DNA of 5,400 nucleotides, from contig JAIFNK010000122.1 in assembly GCA_020047775.1 (NCBI GenBank), forward strand, positions 1-5,400, written 5' to 3'. Positions 4,366-5,400 of the stretch are shown here, piece by piece. Position 1 is the first letter of the stretch. Every line of letters starts with the position of its first letter. A program made the position numbers and the translations under genes. Origin of the DNA: Akkermansia sp. GTDB lineage: Bacteria > Verrucomicrobiota > Verrucomicrobiia > Verrucomicrobiales > Akkermansiaceae. The notes beneath the pieces were generated by a model. It searched no databases. It had not been told where the DNA came from and worked only from the letters and a program-made list of their open reading frames with translations.

Positions 4366-5400
4366 TCAGGCTGTCACCGCGCTGCGGTCGTCGTTGAGGC
4401 CGGATTTTTCGAGGAAGTAGTCGTAGCCGCCGGTGTAGCGGGTGACGAGGGCTCCGTTTTCCGGGTTCTTCTCGTTGCGGGTGATTTGCAGCGTGGTTTC
4501 CGCCAGCGTGCGGATGAAGTGCACGTCGTGGGAGATGAAGACGAGCGTGCCTTCGTAGGATTTGAGCGCGTTGACCAGCGAGTCGATGGAGAGGATGTCC
4601 AAGTGCGTGGTGGGCTCGTCCATCAGCAGCAGGTTCGGCGGATCGACGAGGAACTTGACGAGGTTGAGGCGGGATTTTTCTCCTCCTGATAGAATACCGC
4701 AGCGTTTTTCGACATCGGTGCGGCGGAAGAGGAAGGTGCCGAGGATGGAGCGGGCGTCTTCCTCGCGCAGGGTGGTGCAGGCGCCCATGACTTCTTCGAG
4801 CACGGTGTTGTTTTCGTTGAGCGACTCGATGCGGTGCTGGGAGTAGTAGCCGAGCTTGGTGGCGTAGCCGGGCTCGCGTTTTCCGGAGTCGATCGGGATG
4901 ATGCCGGCGAGAATCTTGAGCAGCGTGGATTTGCCTGCGCCGTTAGGGCCGACGAGCACGATGCGGTCGCCGCGCTCGATGGTGAGGTCGAGGTCCTTGT
5001 AGATGCGCTTGTCGCCGTAGGCCTGGCCGACCTTGGTGAGCTCCATGACCTTCTGGTTGGAACGCGGCGGCTGCGGGAAGCTGAATTTGAAGGGCTTCCG
5101 CGGGGCTCGGGGTTTTTCGACGCGGTCGAGTTTTTCGAGGAACTTGATGCGCGACTGGACCTGCGCGGCCTTGGAGCCGACCTGGCGGAAGCGGTCGATG
5201 AATTCCTGGTGGCCTTCGATTTCCTTCTGCTGGTTCCGATAGGACTGGACGCGCTGCTCGTAGGTTTTCTCGCGCTGGTCGAGGTAGGAGCTGTAGTTGC
5301 CGGTGTAGGAAATGAGCTTCGCGGCGTCCGGATCGATTTCGACGACGGTCTCGATGATGGAGTCCATGAAGTCCCGGTCGTGGGAAATCATGAGGATCGC
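4366..5400 (-). CDS. ABC-F family ATPase, C-terminal part (5' end beyond window)
   Basis: The frame is open through the window edge, so the first part of the gene is missing; 344 residues are visible. Residue numbers below count from the Met at 5391. The fragment begins in the end of the first nucleotide-binding domain (ILMISHDRDF, the H-switch), then the inter-domain linker (about 30-105) with a charged helical pair typical of ABC-F proteins, which contact the ribosomal P-site tRNA. The second ATPase domain follows: Walker A GPNGAGKST (148-156), signature LSGGEKSRLNL (234-244), Walker B LLLMDEPTTHLD (254-265) and H-switch ISHD (His 288). All ATP-binding motifs are intact. ABC-F proteins are soluble, lack membrane domains and act on ribosomes, in translation rescue or antibiotic protection; the subgroup cannot be settled from this part. 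The protein ends soon after the second domain, without the long coiled-coil tail of Uup. Codon use is GC-rich, like the chromosome. Confidence 0.95.
   Translation of the reverse strand, partial: AILMISHDRDFMDSIIETVVEIDPDAAKLISYTGNYSSYLDQREKTYEQRVQSYRNQQKEIEGHQEFIDRFRQVGSKAAQVQSRIKFLEKLDRVEKPRAPRKPFKFSFPQPPRSNQKVMELTKVGQAYGDKRIYKDLDLTIERGDRIVLVGPNGAGKSTLLKILAGIIPIDSGKREPGYATKLGYYSQHRIESLNENNTVLEEVMGACTTLREEDARSILGTFLFRRTDVEKRCGILSGGEKSRLNLVKFLVDPPNLLLMDEPTTHLDILSIDSLVNALKSYEGTLVFISHDVHFIRTLAETTLQITRNEKNPENGALVTRYTGGYDYFLEKSGLNDDRSAVTA

Noticed and set aside
4201..4689. Plus-strand frame opposite the end of the ABC-F gene
   Set aside because: It overlaps intact Walker B, signature and H-switch motifs on the other strand; the Val, Glu and Gly-rich translation is typical of an antisense shadow.

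Overview
The window looks like a chromosomal segment of a Verrucomicrobiota bacterium (inference, moderate confidence). The signs are an Rhs/YD-repeat fragment with phrases such as GNRTAATV and ANQYDERQVPGALDIRG, which I associate with that phylum; a ComEA-like protein opening with MGIYDRDYMRR; GC-rich housekeeping-type genes; start codons without clear Shine-Dalgarno sequences; and hairpin-forming intergenic repeats. No search could be run, so the taxonomy is pattern recall only.

Left half (1-2522, + strand): a polymorphic-toxin style accessory island. An AT-rich gene of unknown function (3-632) is followed, right after its stop, by a GC-rich headless piece of Rhs core. That piece is split by a 14-bp tandem duplication that shifts the frame. 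The core stops abruptly near 1032 and runs in frame into an AT-richer, unrecognised C-terminal extension of about 156 residues (to 1503). Four bases later comes a membrane-anchored protein (1508-2182), overlapped by a small lipoprotein (2115-2522). The most interesting observation is that the proteins on either side of the Rhs piece (3-632 and 1508-2182) share a weak but collinear pattern of conserved residues, so they are probably divergent relatives. The simplest model is an orphan Rhs tip with its neighbouring immunity-type gene, next to the related gene of an earlier tip module. The toxin and immunity roles are inferred from layout only.

Middle (2523-2958): 436 bases with no convincing gene. 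They hold weak promoter candidates and one copy of a dispersed hairpin repeat, and end in a pyrimidine-rich direct repeat that touches the start of a comEA-like gene (2959-3399). That gene encodes one membrane segment plus a helix-hairpin-helix DNA-binding domain.

Right half (3400-5400): the comEA-like gene converges on a minus-strand gene for a small exported protein of unknown function (3599-4171). Between them lies a 120-bp inverted pair of REP-like hairpins, whose outer arm supplies the stop codon of the minus-strand gene. A second copy of the dispersed repeat seen near 2781 lies at 4260-4315. Beyond it is the C-terminal part of an ABC-F ATPase gene (4366-5400, minus strand), cut by the window edge. 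These right-hand genes look like ordinary chromosome; the island on the left looks acquired or recombining.
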